A program made the translations under genes and the position numbers. Under the pieces are notes generated by a model. It did no database searches, had not been told where the DNA came from, and worked only from the letters and a program-made list of their open reading frames with translations. Shown here piece after piece: positions 36,230 through 48,000 of a DNA stretch of 64,000 nt. Numbering within the stretch: the stretch's first letter is position 1; each line of letters opens with the position of its first letter. The DNA is from Aquila chrysaetos chrysaetos (taxonomy: Eukaryota; Chordata; Aves; Accipitriformes; Accipitridae), in NCBI RefSeq assembly GCF_900496995.4, contig NC_044019.1, positions 434,001 to 498,000 of the forward strand. Direction: 5' to 3'.

Positions 36230-36600
36230 CAGCCGCCCACTGCATCCCATAATATCTTGCTCCTTTACTGGGAAGAGATGGCTCTCTTCCAGGGATTAGG
36301 TCATTTGTGCCCATTGCGACACTTGATCTACCAATGGGATTGGAGGCGCACCAGGCATTTTGAGCATCAGGCTAATTAATTAGCTGTTCTTGGTCAGGTT
36401 GTTACTTTTCAGCTCCTGCCAGACAGTAATTCCTTCAGGGTCTTCCAGTGGAATTGCTGTTTTTCTTTCCCATCCCTTCCAGTAACTCTCTGGATGCAGG
36501 TAAAATTAATCAGGGATAAGGATCAAATATTTATCCATTTAAATCTCAATCTAAAGGAGATTTCGCTGCAAGGACACCCAGCCAGTGTAGTGGGGGCCTC
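36230..36600. promoter_or_regulatory. Candidate element with a 14-bp homeodomain palindrome
   Basis: GCTAATTAATTAGC (36371-36384) is a perfect palindrome made of two overlapping TAATTA sites, the classic paired-class or LIM homeodomain dimer arrangement. Flanks carry CACTTGATCTACCAATGGGATTGG and AAATATTTATCCATTTAAATC. It lies about 150-500 bases from the orphan CpG island. Confidence 0.35.
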
Positions 36601-36950
36601 GATGTACGTTTTAAAAACAATCAAAAGGAACCCCCAAAACGCAGGTGAACTTGACAGTTTTCTTAAGATCTAGCTTGCTTTTCATGCCTCTCGCTCTTCG
36701 TATTTCTCCGAGTAGTGCCAGCTTAAGCTTTCCGAGCCAGCGAGTTACGCTCATCGCATCTCCAGGCTCTGCTCGAAACAACGGCGGAGGAAACGCCGCC
36801 TGCTCTCCTGGCGCGGGCTCCGGGGCCTCGAAGACCGCGACAAACCGAGACGCGGCCAACGCTCTCGTTACCGCCCGGCCGCCGAAACCCTTTCACCGGC
36901 GAAGCAGGGCGCGAAGGCGGCAACGGCCCCGCCGGGCTGACGGAAACCGG

Positions 36951-36980
36951 GCGCGGAGCAAGGCGGCGCGGAGCAAGGCG
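36951..36980. repeat. Tandem 15-mer, two perfect copies
   Basis: GCGCGGAGCAAGGCG occurs twice head to tail inside the orphan CpG island. Confidence 0.85.
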
Positions 36981-36984
36981 GCGC

Positions 36985-37008
36985 GGCCCCGGCCCCGGCC
37001 CCGGCCCC
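36985..37008. repeat. (GGCCCC)4 hexanucleotide repeat
   Basis: Four perfect GGCCCC units, read as (GGGGCC)4 on the - strand. The unit is able to form G-quadruplexes. Confidence 0.85.
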
Positions 37009-37520
37009 CTCCCTCCCGCCCCGCCGCGGGGCGCTGCTGCCCCCTGCCGGGCGGGCCCGGCCAGCGGCCTCCTCGGAGGACCGGGGCTCTCACCGCCGCT
37101 GCTCGCCGCTTCCGCCGGCGGCGGGGAAGTCGCTTTCATGGGGAAAAAAAACCGGTGCAACTTTCCGTCGTGCCGGTGTTCTCCGGTGAGGAAGGAGAAG
37201 GAGAAACGCCCTCCCGGCGGCGCGTTTCATTTCCACTCCTGGGTACACGGCGGCAGGTGGTTCACAGCGTGCCCTGAATGCTGGAACGGCCAAACTGCAC
37301 CTTCTGCGCGAGAGCATCTCAACTGCTTTTAAGAGCAAAGCATGCTGCCTCCCTTAATGCTTCCCAGAAAAAAATTCACCCCACAACTGTTGCCAAGCTG
37401 GGAATCTCTGCAATGGCAGAAACAATGGCTGAAGCTGCATCTGAGCACGTAAAAAAGTCATATTTCATCCAAGAGAAGCCAGGAAAACTCCCAAAGTGGG
37501 AAGAGCTCAAGAAGAGCATC

Positions 37521-37543
37521 TTTTTTTTTTTTTTTTTTTTTTT
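37521..37543. repeat. T23 homopolymer
   Basis: Twenty-three consecutive T residues. On the - strand this is an A23 tract, which could be a retroposon tail, but no element body is recognised. Confidence 0.8.
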
Positions 37544-38000
37544 CCCCCACCATCTTGCATGGGCATGTGCTGCTTGTTGGCAGACATAGTACAAGTGAGA
37601 GAGATAAGAAAAGGAATGTTTACGCCCAGGCTCTCTTAACTTGCCCGAACTGCTCCAGGACACTCAAGGATGTGTCTTCATTGTTCCCCCTTCCAACTAC
37701 CAACATTGCAACCAGCATGGTCTAAACAAAGAGGACAAGCTTTTGTCCCGCAGTTGGCTTCTGGATTGTTTCTCCCTATACATGAACTTCAGTATCGCCT
37801 CTCTTGGAACCTGGGAGGCAACACTGGAAATTCGGTACGGCACGGGCACTACCCCGTTGTACAGGAGAAGACAGGATAGTCTTTGGCTAATATGGTGCCT
37901 CAATTTAGCAATGCGCCCTTAGCAATGCCTTTCACCTCTTACACTTTGAAGTGAAATACTTTGTGCAGATAAAGCAAAATGGAAAAATTAAAGAGGGATT

Positions 38001-38013
38001 GGGGGGGGGGGGG
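38001..38013. repeat. G13 homopolymer
   Basis: Thirteen consecutive G residues. Confidence 0.75.
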
Positions 38014-38297
38014 AGTGATTAGAAAGATAATAATTCAACTTTAACCTGCTTGAAAAGATACCTAAAAAAGCTGACTTGAAATCTCTTACAGTTTTGGATG
38101 TGTCACGGTCACCGGTCACAGAGCTGAACTAACAATCCCAGAGCACCTTGTCTGTCCGCGTGCTGTGTGCAACCCATCGCCCAGCCTCTGGATTTTGACC
38201 TTGCCTTTTCAAGGATTGTTTATGGTGCGTATTACTAGGACATTCAGGCACCTCTTGTGGCTTCCCACTGTAAATACCAAGAGAACAAACTCTCTGA

Positions 38298-38303
38298 TTT
38301 ATT
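38298..38303 (-). terminator. UTP11: UTP11 polyadenylation signal AATAAA
   Basis: TTTATT on the + strand gives a canonical AATAAA on the - strand, 175 bases after the UTP11 stop codon. It is the first such hexamer downstream of the gene that I see, so the 3' UTR would be about 200 bases. Confidence 0.65.
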
Positions 38304-38477
38304 AATCAATTAATTAGATACAATATATTTATGGCTACCACAGGCCCACAGTAATTTGTTTTAACAAAGTGCTAGGCTGCAGTGAAAAACAAACTGATAT
38401 GGGGTATTACTCCTCCTTCATAAGGACAACCCTCTTTCTTTCTAAGCAAGGATGGTAACAATTACTTAATGGAACAG

Positions 38478-41400
38478 CTAACGTTTCCGCTGAAATTTGA
38501 ATTTGTAAATAGCTGGACCATTTGTTGTCTCTTTCTTCACCTTTACTTTATGAGTTTTGTCCTGGAAAAAAGAACAAGAAAGAAATAGTTGCTGGCATCT
38601 AAGAAGAAAAAAAAAAACCAAACCCACCCTCATATAAATAAGAAAGTCCCTGGCTAGGACTGATAAGGCATTAGTGAAAAATGGTCACTTTCCACTGTTT
38701 AGGTGGGAATTATATTTCTGTCTGCTCTTTCCACCTTTAGGTTGTCAGGTACAATCTGTTTTGTTCACAAGCACCAGTGAATGGCGAGTCCCATTGAGAC
38801 AAATAACTTTTTGATCATTGGGATTTTTAAGATCTTGTAACCTACAGAAGCAGTTCCTCATCTCTGCTACTTGAAAGTATTAATTCAGTACTTGAAAGCT
38901 GGCAACAGTATTTTAGAAAAGACTTGTGAGCACCGCTTCAAAGTTGAGTCTTTGTCCTTGCTGACATGGTAAGAGTTGGACTAGCAGGTATGATTTACTA
39001 GCCATGGCACAACTGGAATGCTTCATCTCCTTGCTTTTTACATACTAAAAGAGGATTACTTATTTTTAGGAGTTATTGGGTAGTGTCAGCATAAAATCAG
39101 AGTGAAGAAATGCATACATACAAAACTAGACCTAATGACCTTAACAAAATAGATTCAAAGAACCAGAACTAAATCCCTCACCAAAAGATCTTTACGTGTC
39201 TGGATTTTCTGTGCAATAACAAACATGGCCTTTTCTCTTTCAATGCGCTGCTTCAGGAGGTCATACTGATTCTTCCTTTGCTGGGCTAATTTCTGGAGGA
39301 GAAAAAAAAAAGTTTTTTTTAAGAGAGAGAGAGGAACAAGACACTATGGCCTACAACTGACCTATTCTGAGGCACTTGGACCTCACAAACATTTTTTACA
39401 TTTTTAAATCATAATCATACTAAAGAATGCTGCTTCAATTCTGTGGCTAGATTCCAGAGAACTGTTTTAACATCTTGATTTTCATACTAGAGGTTTTCTA
39501 GTTAGGACTTAATTCTTTGTGCTTGTTTTAATCTCCTAAATCCAAACAAAAAAACCAAACCTCTTCTAACCTAGTTTAGATGCTGTGTAACCTTGTTCAG
39601 TACATGGCTGGAATTTCATTTTTCCAAATCCTCTTAATTTCAATGTTGAGTGCAAGATAACATTTAACTCCCTAACAAAAACCCAATTTATCTGGGGGGC
39701 GGAAGGAAAAAAAAAAAAAAGAGACCAGAGACCAATTCCTGAAGTGCTTAGAAATTGCACAGAGGCCTCCCAAAATGCAACTTGTTTGGTCATGTTTACT
39801 TACTAAGCACGGATGGCTTTCCCACCACAAAAATGGTATTACTGCAGGTGTGATTTAAGTAATTAAATTAAGGAGAACAGATCCCAACAGGCTTAAAATA
39901 TGACTCAGAGATTTAGAGGAGAAAACTTGTCAGTCTACAACTTGTCCAACTGCTTTACTGACAAGCCAAACTGAGAAAGCTGGCAAGAAGAAAGGGACCA
40001 CAGGGTGTTTGTTATCTGACATCTGATTCAGAAAACAACAGGTTACAAATTTACCAATCAGCAATTTTAGACAACTTTGTTTTTACCTTATACATACCAA
40101 CTCAAGCTTCTAGGACTGCCCAATATATCTAAACTAATTACGCACTATTTACAGTGTTAAAGCCATGTGTAGCTACTTCTAGGACAGAAGTGCTGTGATA
40201 TTAAAACATCAGAATCAAAGCTGATTGCGTAAGCAATTCATCCTGAAGGATCATGAAACACTTTAAATTAGGAAAGCCAGGAAATGAGACTATAGCTTAA
40301 ATCCCTTTACGAAGAAAAAAGGGGTGACAAATCCTGAATCTCAAGCAACTTCAGAAGATCAGAAACCCAACAATACATATACCTATGTTGCAGTAAGGTT
40401 CTTCACATCGCTATTCAGGTGTGCAAGGGTTTTGGGGGAGGTGTGAGGGGAGACCTAAAAGTGGATGCTGCAAAAATCACACTTAAAACTGCAGCAATCT
40501 ATTGAAAAGGTAGTCCCATAGGTGTATGTCATGTAATGGAGAAGAAATAGATCAATTTTGCCAAGGAAACTGCCTAATCATATCTACAGCATTCCTTTCT
40601 GGCCCATACGTCACAACTCTTGATTTATAATCCACAGTGGACTGGGATACAACAGAACAAGTTCTCCATGTCGATCCAGGAGAAGATTTGACTATAGGCT
40701 CCAGACACTTGATGATTAAGTGACATCCACTACAGGCTTGTGTCACCAAAAAAAATTCTAAGACAACAGAACAACTTTGTTCTCCTCCACAATGGTCCAA
40801 TGAATCCTCTTTAGTGCTTATTATATGAAAGATGTAAAACATTAAGAAAACTATATACAAATAGTGGCAGGACAAACTACCTTTAAGCGGGCAGGATCAG
40901 TAGCTCCTTTCAGTGTCTCTTTCTCTAACGTTGCAATGGTCGGTCGGTTGTACACTCTGTCTACAAGCTCTGGAACAGTATCCAGATGAGTTGCAATATC
41001 AAACTCCTGAACTACAAATAAAAAGAAATTTAGGAATAAACTTATATGCACTTCTTGGACTAATGCTCAGCAAACCTTCCAAATATGTAGCTTAAGTACA
41101 GTCAGCGATGGAAGCCCCAGCAACATAGCTCCTGCAGAACTGAGGTCTTATCTAGTAATCAAAAGAGATTCTAGAGCACCTGAATTATTATTCCTGAAAA
41201 AAAACACCTTTTTTTAATGATAACAGCATAAAGAAAGCACCATACTATTTTAAACAGCCTACAATAAAACATCATGGAACAAGTTTTCTGATAAAACTTA
41301 TTTAAAGCTTACCTTCTTTTTTGGTATCGAAAAAGAACACGTGCTTGTTGGGTTTCTTCCCCTCAGCATCCAGCAGATGGAGCTCCGACTTCAGCCTCTC

Positions 41401-43528
41401 GATTTTCTGGAGGAAAGAAAAGTTAAATCTGTCTTGGCAAACATCTGTCAGTAATGTCTCCCTGAAGTAAACTCCTGTTTGTTTCTCAAGCATCTGAACT
41501 CTTCCTTTTTTTTTTTTAATCTTTGAAAATACATCTAGTCTATATTTATGTCATGTCTTCATAACCTTTTCGCGTAGAGGTTAACAGCAATTTCCTGGAT
41601 TACCCAGCCAAACACGTACAAATCAATTTTCAGAACAGTAAGTTATCTGTATGGCAGACAAAGTAGGAATGATTACCATGAAATCACTAGCAAAAGCGTG
41701 GATGAAAATTCAAAGCTGACTTTAATTTTTTATCTGCAGTGATGGTGTGTGGATCAACATCAGAGCATAAAACATTTTCAGAAGTGGGTCATATTTCTGT
41801 TGATTGCCTGCCTACCGAATTCAAACAACCCACTTCAGTAACAATAATCCTCAATTCTTTATGAATATGAGAAGCAAGAGTACATGTTTAATGTCTGAAA
41901 TTTACATAAGAAATTGCCATGTTTTATAATAAGGCACAGTACAGTTTTTATTATTCAGTATACCTTTAGGTTCTATATACAGAGCTCCACTGATATTCCC
42001 ATCTATCATGTCCAGTATTGCACAAATCAGATTTCACTAAAAATAAACATAATAGCCAAAACCAATAAAAAACCACAATAAAAAGAACAATTCTGAGCAA
42101 ACTGGAAAACACTGAAAAAGAGAAGTATTACCTTGGCTTCTGCCACTCTTTTCATTTCCACGTATTTAATATCCTGTGTCCTCATCAGTTTCACCTGTTC
42201 GGGGGTCACTTCATCCTTTGGCTGCTTTATTGTATGAACTCCATCCTAAAACCAGATGGAACATAGCACTTACAGACAGATACCATTCCAGCTATAGTGT
42301 ACTATGGGTCCTAATAATCAAAGCAAAAGAACCTTTTTTGTCCTTTGCCCCTCAATTTCTTCAAAGCTTTCCAAAGGCACCAAGCCAAGTCTTCTAATTT
42401 ATTTACTAATTCATAAATTAAAAACAAAACAAGGTAGAAAAACAAATGATGTTACTTAAAGCAACAGAGTGTAACCCTGCTTGAAGGCAATTTAGATTCT
42501 CACCTGGAGCTCTGCACGTATCATTTTAAAGTAGAACTCATCAGGATTCTTGTCCAGAGCTTTCTTTTGAAGTGCTCTGAGGGCATTCTGTTTCTTGTGA
42601 TAGTCACTAGGGAAAAAAAAAAAAAACAAACAAAAAAACCAAACAAACCCATACAGAAGTTGTTCAGCAGTTTCTCCACATTCACACTCCCTGATGAGAT
42701 GCCGAGTCCTTCAAAGTGATGCTCAGAGCTTTGAGGAGCAGACCAGGCTCCACATACAGAGCTAGACACCAACTAGTGACTTTAGCTTTACAGTTTATTC
42801 CTTAACAAAGCTGGAAAGGAACAGCGTCCAACAGTAAGTGTTAGAGGAGTAACAGAAACGTGTTCACCCATTCTGCAAAGCTTACCGAGCTGCTTAGGAC
42901 TCCCAGATCTTCTACAGAATCAGCCATTAAAAATGGAAGATAACGCTTACAGGTTTTGTATTAATCACAGTAAGAACGATTTTGTGGGGCCTTCGCCCTC
43001 CACGTTCCCTCTCCCTCCAACTCAACCACAGGGATACTTAACTGTCCGTGCACGTCGCCCTTGCTTCCACGGACGCGCCTGCTACCTGGGAGCAGGTACA
43101 CCGGTTCCCATGCAGCCGAGCGCGCTGGCTCTTCCCGTCTCTACCACCGCGGTGCAGGGACCAGCCCGGCCGGAGGCCAACGCTCCAGAGCCCGGTGGCA
43201 CCCGCGAGCGCCGCCGGCCGCCCCCGCCCGCAGCGGCCGCCTGCCTTGCCCCCATCCCCGAGGCCACCCTCCCCTCGCCGCGGCCCCACTCACTCGGCGC
43301 GGAGCCGGTAGTCCTTCTTCTTCTCCAGCAGGCCCAGCTTCTTCCGGCAGGCGGGCTAGGAGGAAAAGCAAGGAACGGCGTGGGCGGCCGCCGCCACCGG
43401 CCGCCGGCAGCGGGGCCGGGCCCCGCCCGGCCGAGGGGGACGGCGGCCCAGCCCAGCGCACTGACCTGTGCCCGCTCGCGGTGCGGGCGCTGCCCCGACT
43501 TAGCGGCTTTCCTGAAGGCGGCCGACAT
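38478..43528 (-). CDS. UTP11: U3 snoRNA-associated protein UTP11 (SSU processome subunit)
   Basis: Component of the nucleolar small-subunit processome needed for pre-18S rRNA cleavage. I read eight coding exons, all with GT-AG introns and compatible phases: 43466-43528, 43294-43355, 42504-42606, 42132-42245, 41313-41406, 40881-41011, 39182-39292 and 38478-38561. They sum to 762 bases, 253 residues plus stop, the same length as human UTP11. The protein starts MSAAFRKAAKSGQRPHRERA and keeps the family hallmarks: LGLLEKKKDY (28-37), KNPDEFY in exon 3, VTPEQVKLMRTQD in exon 4, KSELHLLDAEGKKPNKHVFF in exon 5, ATHLDTVPELVDRVYNRP in exon 6, QRIEREKAMFVIAQKIQTRK in exon 7, and a basic C-terminus ending FKFQRKR. 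It is rich in Lys/Arg and predicted helical, without a membrane segment. The start has a near-ideal Kozak context (GCCGCCATG). It converges on POU3F1, the same arrangement as in human, and starts inside the large CpG island at 43.0-45.3 kb. Confidence 0.96.
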
Positions 43529-44803
43529 GGCGGCAGTCCCGCTCGCCTGACACGGGCCTCGGGCCTCGGCCCTCCGGCCCCGCGGTACCCCTGCTCGGCC
43601 CCAGCCCCGGCCCGCAGAGCCCCTCGCCCGGTCCCCCCGGTGCCGGTGCCGCCGCTGCAGCCCCCACGCTGTGAAACGCCGGGCGCCGTGCACAGGCCGG
43701 AAGGGGCGGGGCTTCGGGGGGTCAGAGGTCGGGCGCGCGGCTCGCCGGGCGGTGGCGCCGTCTCCCCGGCGACGGCGCGGTCCGGTGCGCGGCTCCTGCC
43801 CGGCTGGGCCTCGCCGCCCCCTTCGTCCCTTCAAAGCCGCGGCGGGAGGCCGAGCGCAGCCCCGTTAAGCCGCGGTGGTGCTGCGCGGGCGCGAGGCTCG
43901 GACTGAGCCGACCTTCCCCCGGGGGAGCCGGCGCACGGTCCCGAGAGTCCGGCCAGGAGCGCGGGGACCCCGCAGCCCTTCTCGGCCGCGCCCCGGGCGC
44001 TGCTCTGCCGCCGCGGGCTGCTGCCGTTCGGCGGCCGAGCCCGCTCCGGAGGCTGGGCCCCGTCCGTCGGGCCTGGGCGGGAGCGGCCCCGGGCGGCTGG
44101 AGGGCGCGGGCCCGCGGCTGCGGGTGGCTCGGCTCCTGGGCAGGGGTCCCCGCCGCCGCTGGGGGCTCCCGCCCGGCCCGGGCAGGGCTTGTCCGCGCCC
44201 TCCCGCGGCGCGCAGGCCGGGCTCTGAACCGCAGCCCCGGGGGCCGGCGCGGCTGGGCCCCCCCCACCCCCCGCCGTGCGTTTCAGCCGTGGGGCCGGTT
44301 GCGAGCCCGCGGCTGGGCGGAGGAAGAGCCGCGCCGGGCGGGAGCCGCCGCTCCCGGGAGGGGGAGCCGCAGGGCAGGCGACGGGCTGCGGCGGCGGGGA
44401 GGCTCCGCGGGGCTGCCTTGTGCCCGGCGCCGGGAGCCGTAGACGGGGGCTCCCCTACGGGGCGGGAGCCGGCGTCTTTCCCCGCTGCCCCTTCGGCGAC
44501 AGACGAGCCCGCGGCCGGCCGGGTCTCCCGGCGCCCGCCACTGCCGCTCCCCCCCCGTCCTGCGGACGGCCCCGCGCCTCGCCGAGCTGAGTAGCGGGGA
44601 AGCGCGGCCCGGGGGGGGGGCGGGCGGGCTCCGGTGTGGCCGCTCGGAAGCGAACGGGGAGGCGAGGGGATTAGCGCCGGGCCGGCGGCCTCGGGACGGG
44701 GAGGGGGGGTTCCGCCGCGCCCCGCTGCCTCACGGGGCGCGCGGGGAGCCTCCCGCGGGGGTCGGGGATAGGCGGCCCCGCTGCCGGGAGCGTCCCACTC
44801 GCA

Positions 44804-44821
44804 GGCGGCGGCGGCGGCGGC
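44804..44821. repeat. (GGC)6 trinucleotide repeat
   Basis: Six GGC units directly before a TATA-like GTAAAAG (44822-44828). Confidence 0.85.
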
Positions 44822-44849
44822 GTAAAAGCTCCCGGCTCTCGGGGCGAGT

Positions 44850-45044
44850 GCCTGTACGGGGCGGGCACCAGACGGCCGAGCCCGCCGGCCCGGCCCAGCC
44901 CAGCCCAGCCCGCCGCCCCTCGGCCCCGCCCCGGGCCGGGCTCCGCGCCGCGGGGCCGGGGAGCAGTGCCGAACCGCGCCGCGCAGAGCCTGCCCATCGC
45001 CGGGCGAGCAGCAAGCGGGGGCGCGGCACCGGGACACCGACCAG
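44850..45044 (+). other. FHL3: Candidate non-coding first exon of the rightward gene (FHL3 expected by synteny)
   Basis: A TATA-like GTAAAAG at 44822-44828 is followed by GC-rich leader sequence and then by a good splice donor, ACCAG|GTGGGT, with GT at 45045-45046. In human the gene divergent from UTP11 is FHL3, a four-and-a-half LIM domain protein whose first exon is untranslated, so an exon here is expected. I found no LIM-domain (repeated Cys/His) exon to the end of the window. Identity therefore rests on gene order alone, and both exon borders except the donor are guesses. Confidence 0.3.
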
Positions 45045-45046
45045 GT

Positions 45047-48000
45047 GGGTCGGGACGGGACGGGCGGCGCCGGTGGGGGGGGCCGGCGGCGGGAGCTCGG
45101 GACGGCGGCGGGAGCCGCCGCTGCCGCCCGCTCTGGCCCCCGCGGCCCCGGGCGGGTCGGGGCGGTCGCGGGGCGGTGGCGGGCCGGGGGGGGTGGAAGG
45201 GAAGGTGCCTCCGCGGCCGGTGTCCCCGGCGCTCTGCGGGGACGGGCATCCCGGCTGGGCTCGGTCTGTCGTTACCCGGGATGTGGCTCGCCCTCAGAGC
45301 TCCGCTTCGGTGCGTTCTGGGAAGCAGAGCTTGCACCGTTTTCTGAAGGAAAAAACAAATCTTTCGGCCGTGTCTCTCTCTCTCTCCCAGACTGTATAGT
45401 TGCAATGCTTAACTGGTATTTTATTAAGAAAGCTCCAAAACTTAACCAATAAAACTCGGAAGTAAACTTAAACCAAATGCTCAAACGTAGCATAGAGAAA
45501 TAGTCAACACATCCTAAATGGTCGCTATCTTTCCAGAGAATCCCAGAGTAGGTACGGGGAAAGACTACTCAAAGCCTTGCTTTTTTTTTTTTTGTTTGTG
45601 TGTGTGAGTGTTAAACAAAGACTCAAAAGTTACAGTTTGAACCTTGCTATTAAAAAATAGCTCAGCTTCTTTTAAAAATGTCTTTTCACTGAACACAGTT
45701 TTGTTTCAGATTGTTATGTTTTCTTACAGGTAATGTTTTCTTTCCTGGTTTCCAGTGTTGTCGGTGTTTTGTACTTGCTGTTACAGTAATCGCTTTGACT
45801 CTTTCATGAGGATTAATGGAAATGTTGGATATACTTTATAGTTAGCCTGGGTGAAGCATGTTAGTAGGAATTACTCTCTAGTGACTCAAAGCTCAAATGG
45901 ATGGCATATGATGGTGGTTACTTACCTTCACAGTGCAGGCTTTGATACTGAAGTCTCTATACTTAGATTTGAATTTAGTACGTTCACTGTTTCCCAGTTT
46001 TGGAAATCACAAAGAAATCTTTCCAAAGTAGAAAACCCGTTATAGGAGCACAGGGAAAGCCACCCTAGACCAGGCCAAAGGTCTGATGAATGCAGTATCC
46101 TGGTGGCAGCACAGGCCACTAGCGAACAGCTAGGGAAGAGTGCGGGGAGATTTCTTTTACTTTTCTGACTCTTCTACGAAATCATTAGAAATCTGTGGCT
46201 CTTCTAGCTGCCATGAATGTGTGGTTGTCAAATATTCCTTTACTGTTAATTTTTGAGAAGCATTTTCTTGTCCATTTCCTTAGGAGTCTCTCATATTTAA
46301 GTATCTGCCTTTGGCATGAGTAATATTTTTCTGTTGTTCACAAAGGTGTTGAAGCTGTCACATTTCCCTAATTTGCTTTGTCAAAGTGTGGTTTAACTTC
46401 CTGATAGGCAGGCCATCAGCAGGGCAGCAGGAAAGGGGAAGTCTGACATTTCTCCTGTCTTTCTTTTGTGCCATTTTTGTTCCTTTTCCTAGGATGGAGA
46501 CCGTATGGTTCTCTTGCTTCTCTTGCCAGCTCCTTCCTTAGAGGCACAGAGTTGTGAGCATTACTTTAATTCTTACCCAGCTAGGTCTGTAATTTTGTAT
46601 ACTGGTGGCAGAGCATAGGAGACAAAAATATAGTTAGTTGTGGGCACTAATTATAGTGAATGCTCTACAGCAAAAAGTATGGTTTGGAATAAGAACTCCT
46701 TAAACCTGTACATAGGGAGTGGTGGGGACACACCAAAGGCAGGGTGGTGTTTGGAAATATCCAGAATTCCCTAGCAGGAAGCCCTGTGAACAGTTCCATG
46801 GTCTCAGCTTCTGAAGCACCGCTGTCGTTCCATCTTGGATGTTTCTGAGGTGCCTCTTGGGGGAAAATCTGCACATCTCCCCTGCCTGCAGAATAGCACC
46901 TGAAGAGCTGAGTGGTGACTAGTGTGCTGAAGATCAGGCTGGCTCCTTGGTGTTTGGGAGGACGGTAGGTCACTGCCATTCCCTCTGCAGGATTTGCAGC
47001 CATCTGCAGCATGTCTGCTGTCAGCTCTGCTTCCTGTTTACACTGCAGTTCGTTTTGGAGCGGACTCTGAAACAGCCCTGCTGTCTGAGGACACAGCTGG
47101 CAGCTGGGTGGCTCAGCTCTCCAAGATCATCATGGGGAGGAAAGGCAGGAGTCTCTTTCCTGGCCCATGTCATTGTGGTTGCCCTGATGACACATGCTTT
47201 TTTTTTTTCCTGTAGAGTGCCAGCCTTGTGTGGCTATAGGTAGTGTTCACTGGTCAATAGATTTGAGAGGTATCAGCTCAGTGATGTTCTTCTGGGTTTT
47301 GGACCTACCAGCTTTAAGACAGAGGTGAACCCTTAACTGATGGAGCCAGGAAAAACTTCTCTGCAGGCAGGTTACTGAAATTCCCAGTGCACCAACTTTG
47401 GAAGCACTTGGTTCTGTTCACAGCCAGGACCCACTTGCTCTATTGCTTGCTCTATGAGGTAAGATGCTTTCTACTGTGTTCCTAACTGTGGCTGAGCTGA
47501 TGCTGTTACATGGCCTGCTGGTTTTTGAAATGCCAGCGGAAAATGGAATAAATTGATTACTTTTAGTGCTCAAGTGATTCCCACCCTCTCTCCCTGGAAA
47601 AGGACTTTTATGGTAGTCACAGCACTGATAGACAAGATTTTCATGGTGGCCCTCTGGGGTCCTCGCTTATGTCTGTAGGATTTTCATTGTCCGTAGCTTG
47701 CATGAGGTCATGCTTCAAGAGCCCTAATTGCAGCAGTAGCCTTGGGAGACAGACGTGAGTGTAAACCTTTCTGTCTCTGCTTCACCTTTCGTGTGAGAAA
47801 GTTTCCATAGACAATGAAGGTGCTTACAGAAAAGTGGGGGCTGACTGGCTGGCTTGTCTGAATAAAAGCCAAACTTCTTAACTGGGAAACAGCATAATTT
47901 CTTCTAATTGCTCAAGTAAGGAAAGCATTTCTCCTCTGGTGTTCGGTATCCCTGGTCGACATCTGCTGTTCTTGGATTGCCTGTGCCCACTACGGAGCAC

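Larger units (their letters stand above)
31700..36740. other. Intergenic DNA with several motif-dense blocks
   Basis: No coding exon is recognised. The interval holds a G15 run, a MIR-like relic (33495-33524), and three AT-rich blocks listed separately (32520-32960, 34030-34330, 36230-36600). Remaining sequence is unremarkable. Confidence 0.5.
36745..37300. promoter_or_regulatory. Orphan CpG island
   Basis: About 550 bases of very high CpG density between POU3F1 and UTP11, more than 6 kb from the UTP11 start. It holds a tandem 15-mer (36951-36980) and four GGCCCC units (36985-37008). Good splice-donor sequences exist in both directions: on the - strand GCGGTGAGAG with GT at about 37091-37092, and on the + strand TCTCCGGTGAGG near 37182. 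On the - strand a short frame starting MKATSPPPAEAASSG leads straight into its donor. This suggests the promoter and first exon of an unassigned transcript, coding or not. Confidence 0.5.
37310..38290. other. Intergenic DNA between the orphan CpG island and UTP11
   Basis: Short frames only, without family resemblance. It contains a T23 run and a G13 run. The right end approaches the presumed UTP11 cleavage site. Confidence 0.5.
43040..45330. promoter_or_regulatory. Large CpG island, probable divergent promoter of UTP11 and the next gene
   Basis: Dense CpG from within UTP11 intron 2 through UTP11 exons 2 and 1 and on for about 1.8 kb beyond the UTP11 start codon. UTP11 is read leftwards from 43528; a candidate exon with donor GTGGGT at 45045 points rightwards. 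One island serving both directions fits a housekeeping bidirectional promoter. The long frames on both strands in this island (up to 390 codons) follow from the scarcity of stop codons in GC-rich DNA. Confidence 0.7.

Noticed and set aside
36645-37277. 210-codon + strand frame through the orphan CpG island
   Set aside because: Low-complexity Arg/Pro translation; island composition explains it.
43722-45037. Long frames in the UTP11 CpG island (up to 390 codons on the - strand, 239 on the +)
   Set aside because: Compositional open frames in CpG-rich DNA with Arg/Pro/Ala translations and no homology; only the UTP11 exons are supported there.
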